From Chlorocebus sabaeus (Eukaryota; Chordata; Mammalia; Primates; Cercopithecidae): a stretch of 64,000 bases of DNA. The stretch is from positions 38,552,521 to 38,616,520 of the forward strand of contig NC_132914.1 of assembly GCF_047675955.1 (NCBI RefSeq). The letters are read 5' to 3'. The position numbers and the translations under genes are program-made. This document shows, piece after piece, positions 60,474 through 64,000 of this stretch; within the stretch, counting starts at the first letter, position 1, and each line of letters opens with the position of its first letter. The notes under the pieces were generated by a model that saw nothing but the letters and a program-made list of their open reading frames with translations, made no database searches and was not told the DNA's origin.

Positions 60474-60889
60474 GTAATGGGAAATAAACACAATTAGTTT
60501 TGCACCAACATAATATATTACTGATTTCATGTACATTTTATACCTCTATCACATTTCTGATACTTTTTTTCCTAAGATATTTAAAGGAAATTTTGAAAGA
60601 GAATTACTAGGTAGCAAAAGATTTCTATGCTCCCAATATGTTCCTTCCTTCTGTTACTAAATCCAGCCTATTCTTTCTTCATCTATGAAATCTCTACTCC
60701 AATGCCTTGACCCCCAAATCTTTTCGTATAAAAATTTAAAACTTCCTTTTTCTAACCCTCTCTTATTTCTCCTCCTTGGCCCCACTGTTCCATTCACTGC
60801 TACCAAATTTATATGAATTTAATTTTCTGCCTGCCTACTTGTTCTGCCACATGTGAAGAAATTGTACTAATTAAGGCCTTCCACTGTGC

Positions 60890-61210
60890 TCAGCCATGGA
60901 TATGCAGAAATTATGATATGATTCACAGTCTTACATGCACTCTATTCAGTTGGAGAGACAGGCATATTAATAAAACTTCATAGCAAAGCCAATAATTAGT
61001 CTTATGATATGGATATATACGCTTGCAAAGGGAGCCCAGACATAAAAGCAACTAACACAAATAAGACCCAATGGGAATGTTAGATTTCATGTATAATTGG
61101 AGAGGAAGCAGTGGTGTCAAACAGAGGCATGCTAGACAGAAGATGCAACAAACACAAAGACATGAAGCATAAAGGAACCTAGCTTGGGTCACAAAGACCT
61201 TTTGGAATGT
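60890..61210 (-). mobile_element. L2 fragment, minus strand
   Basis: GATTCACAGTCTTACATGCA and GCTAGACAGAAGATGCAACA fit reversed L2 at the expected spacing. Confidence 0.6.
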
Positions 61211-61231
61211 CTGCCCTGCTTATAATAATAC

Positions 61232-62334
61232 CATTCAGGACATAAGCATGGGCAAATACTTCATGTATAAAACACCAAAAGCAATGGCAACAAAAGCCAA
61301 AATTGACAAATGGGATCTAATTAAACTAAAGAGCTTCAGCACAGCAAAAGAAACTATCATCAGAGTGAACAGGCAACCTACTGAATGAGAGAAAATTTTT
61401 GCAATCTATCCGTCTGACAAAGCACTAATATCCAGAATCTACAAAGAACTTAAGTAAATTTACAAAAAAAAAAAAAAACCAAACAACCCCATCAAAAAAA
61501 TGGACAAAGGATATGAACAAATACTTCTCAAAAGAAAACATTTATGCAGCTAACAGACATATGAAAAAATGCTCATCATCACTGGTCATTAGAGAAATGC
61601 AAATCAAAACCACAATGATATACCATTTCATGCCAATTAGAATGGCAATCGTTAAAAAGTCAGGAAACAACAGATGCTGGAGAGGTTGTGGAGAAATGGG
61701 AATGCTTTTACACTGTTGGTTGGAGTATAAATTAGTTCAACCATTTCAGAAGACATGTGGCTATTCCTTAAGGATCTAGAACTAGAAATACCATTTGTCC
61801 CAGCAATCCTATCACTGGGCATATACCCAAAGGAGTATAAATCATGCTACTATAAAGACACATGCACATGTATGTTTATTGCAGCACTATTCAATAGCAA
61901 AGACTTAGAGCCAACCCAAATGCCCATCAATGTTAGACTGGATTAAGATAATGTGGCATATATACACCATGGAATACTATGCAGCTATAAAAAAGGATGA
62001 GTTCATGTCCTTTGCAGGGACATGGATGAAGCTGGAAACCATCATTCCCAGCAAACTATCACAAAATCAGAAAACCAAACACCGCATGTTCTCACTCACA
62101 AGTGGGAGCTGAACATGAGAACATGTGGACACAGGGAGGGGAACATCACACACTAAAGCCTGTTGGGGGGTGGGAGGCAAGGGGAAGGGTAACATTAGGA
62201 GAAACACCTAATGCAGGTGATGGGTTGATGGGTGCAGCAAACCACTAGGGCATGTGCATACCTATGTAACAAAACTGCGTGTTCTGCGCATGTAACCCAG
62301 AATGTAAAGAATAATAAAATAGTAATAATAGTAA
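61232..62334 (+). mobile_element. L1PA 3' end, 5'-truncated
   Basis: ORF2 C-terminal region and 3' UTR: GCCAAAATTGACAAATGGGA, AGCAATCCTATCACTGGGCA, GGTTGATGGGTGCAGCAAAC. Open frames at 61513-61779, 61755-61946 and 61930-62112 are ORF2 pieces in shifted frames, the first with the cysteine-rich CWRGCG motif, so ORF2 is dead. The tail is AATAATAAAAT-rich. Confidence 0.95.
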
Positions 62335-62413
62335 CGAACTCTTTAACAGCAACATCCCTTCCATCAGAATTTAAAATGTGGCTTATTTTTTCAATTAATT
62401 AATTAATCAATTA

Positions 62414-62710
62414 TTTTGAGACAGGATCTTACTCTGTCGCCCAGGCTGGAATGCCGTGGCACAATCATGGCTCACCGCACTGCAGCCTTGACTTCCCTGG
62501 ACTCTGGTGATCCTCTCACCTCATCCTTCCCAGTAACTGGCTACAGGCTCACACCACCACACCTGGCTAAGTTTTATTTTTTTAAATTTTTTGTGAGATG
62601 TGGTTTCGCCATGTTGCCCAGGCTGGTCTTGAACTCCTGAGGCTCAAATGATCTGCCTGCCTTGGCCTCTCATTATAGGGGATTACAGGAAGGAGTCACT
62701 GCACAGGGCC
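62414..62710 (-). mobile_element. AluJ, minus strand
   Basis: TTTTGAGACAGGATCTTACT to CACTGCACAGGGCC covers both reversed monomers, with AATCATGGCTCACCGCACTG. Very diverged. Confidence 0.93.
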
Positions 62711-62884
62711 TAAAGTTTGATTTAAAAGAGAAAGAGAGGAAGAAAAGAAAGAGCCATCTCAAGCTGTTGGATCTATAAACTGAGTTTCTCCATTGCAACT
62801 GCTATGTGGAAGAGAGAGGCAAAGAAAGCCATGAAGCCATGAAAACAATAATAAATCATACTAAAACAGAGATCTGAAGCATTC

Positions 62885-63605
62885 TTTCATATGTTCAAAT
62901 GTATTATGAAATCATGATAGGGCAGGCATTCTGAGAAGTTCAGAAAAAAAAATGCAGGCCCTGCTCTCATGAAACCAACAAACTAATGCAAAGAATAGAC
63001 AATCCAACAAGAATACATCAGATAGTGATTAGAGCTATGATGCAACTAATCAAAGGGATGTAGTAAAGAGTGTTTGGGGCATTGATTTAAATTGATGGTT
63101 CAAAGAAGGCCTCTATAAGGAAGTTGCATCTAGGCTAAGATCTTAGTGACAAAAAAAGAAACCAAACAAACAAAAAACACTAATGATGATTCAGAGGAGG
63201 AATTTTCTAAGTTGAGAGCACAGGAAGGAGTAAATATAGCATATTAACAGCATAGAAAGAAGGTCAGAGTGATTAGAACTTGGTGAGTGAAGGCAAGAAT
63301 AGTAAGAGGTGAGGCAAAGAGGGAAGCAGGGGCCAGATGAAGTAGGACCTCTATTTCAGGGTAAGGATTTTGGATTTTAGTTTACACTTAATCATAAACC
63401 ATTATAGCAGACTAAGTAGATGAGTGCTATGTTCAGATATAAGTAGCTAAAAATAACTTTAACTTGCAAAAGGGAAGCAGGGAAATCAGGTCACAGAGAA
63501 CCTGAAACAGCTTGGGCTAGAGAATATGGTAACCAGGCTGTTATCACCGTAGATGTAACAAATGGGACATCTGGAGATAGAGAAATGGCTTGCTAATCAA
63601 TAAGA
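62885..63605 (-). mobile_element. L2 element, minus strand
   Basis: ATGCAGGCCCTGCTCTCATG, GAAGGCCTCTATAAGGAAGT, AGCAGGGGCCAGATGAAGTA and AAGGATTTTGGATTTTAG occur in the right order for reversed L2, making this one of the longer L2 copies here. Confidence 0.82.
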
Positions 63606-63751
63606 TGAGATGAAGAAAAAGAGAAAGCAAGAGTGATTTGTAAGTTTTTAGCTTAAACAATTAAGTGGATGAAGATGAAATTTTCTGAGATGGGTCTGAT
63701 TGTGAGAAAAACAAGTTTTGATTGAGTGGAGTGAATTGAGAGTTTCCTTTG

Positions 63752-64000
63752 GGCCAGGCCTAGTGGCTCATGCCTGTAATCCCAATACTTTGCCGGGCCA
63801 AGGGCTGTGGATCACCTGAGGTCAGGTGTTCAAGACCAACCTGGCCAACATGGTCAGACTCCGTCTTTACTAAAAATACAGAAATTAGCCAGATGTGGTG
63901 GCACATGCCTGTAGTCCCAGCTACTCAGGAGGCTGAGGCAGGAGAATCGCTTGTACCTGGGAGGCGGAGGTTGCAGTGAGTTTAGATCGGGCCACTGCAC
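63752..64000 (+). mobile_element. Alu (AluS-like), cut by window end
   Basis: GGCCAGGCCTAGTGGCTCAT starts an Alu that reaches the middle of the right monomer (GATCGGGCCACTGCAC) at the last base of the window. Confidence 0.95.

Noticed and set aside
1..64000. tRNA, snRNA, 7SK or Y RNA genes or pseudogenes
   Set aside because: I looked for U6-like, tRNA A/B-box and Y RNA starts outside Alu and MIR elements and saw none convincing. A covariance-model scan would be decisive.

Overview
This window is primate nuclear DNA with no gene that I can support. It is AT-rich and packed with Alu, L1, L2, MIR, MaLR/ERVL LTR and DNA-transposon copies of very different ages. Every open reading frame of any length is short, lacks family support, or lies inside a transposon. 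The best species clue is the AluY at 21338-21658. It carries the variant bases of the AluYR-type copies found in Old World monkeys, and two L1PA copies share the same 3'-region variant. I therefore infer a cercopithecid such as macaque, baboon or vervet rather than human. The window is either intergenic or deep inside a large intron; no exon, CpG island or promoter is visible.

Layout. 0-7.5 kb: MER5-like remnant, a 49-bp tandem duplication, old MaLR-type LTRs, an Alu inside an older repeat, a (CT)n tract inside an LTR, and a 5'-truncated L1PA. 7.2-11.6 kb: old L1M sequence containing a complete THE1 element (two LTRs plus internal part) and an ERVL-type LTR, then L2. 11.6-17.5 kb: mostly unassigned, with an Alu monomer, an LTR and old L1. 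17.5-21 kb: a nest in which an old minus-strand L1 holds a plus-strand L1, which in turn holds an Alu and a 1031-bp ERVK-type solo LTR with a perfect 6-bp target duplication. 21.3-25.7 kb: the monkey-type AluY, a MER2-like transposon and an L1PA with a twin-priming inversion. 25.7-30.4 kb: mostly unassigned. 30.4-36.1 kb: an L2 split by an L1MA, then an L1M split by two LTR-like insertions. 36-47 kb: largely unassigned, with L2, MaLR and L1 3' ends. 47-64 kb: a MIR split by a THE1 LTR, more LTRs, L2 and MIR remnants, two L1PA 3' ends, and Alus, the last cut by the window end.

Nothing here works as a pathway or operon. What the window offers is a record of layered insertions. Family names come from memory of consensus sequences, and boundaries without a stated target duplication are approximate.
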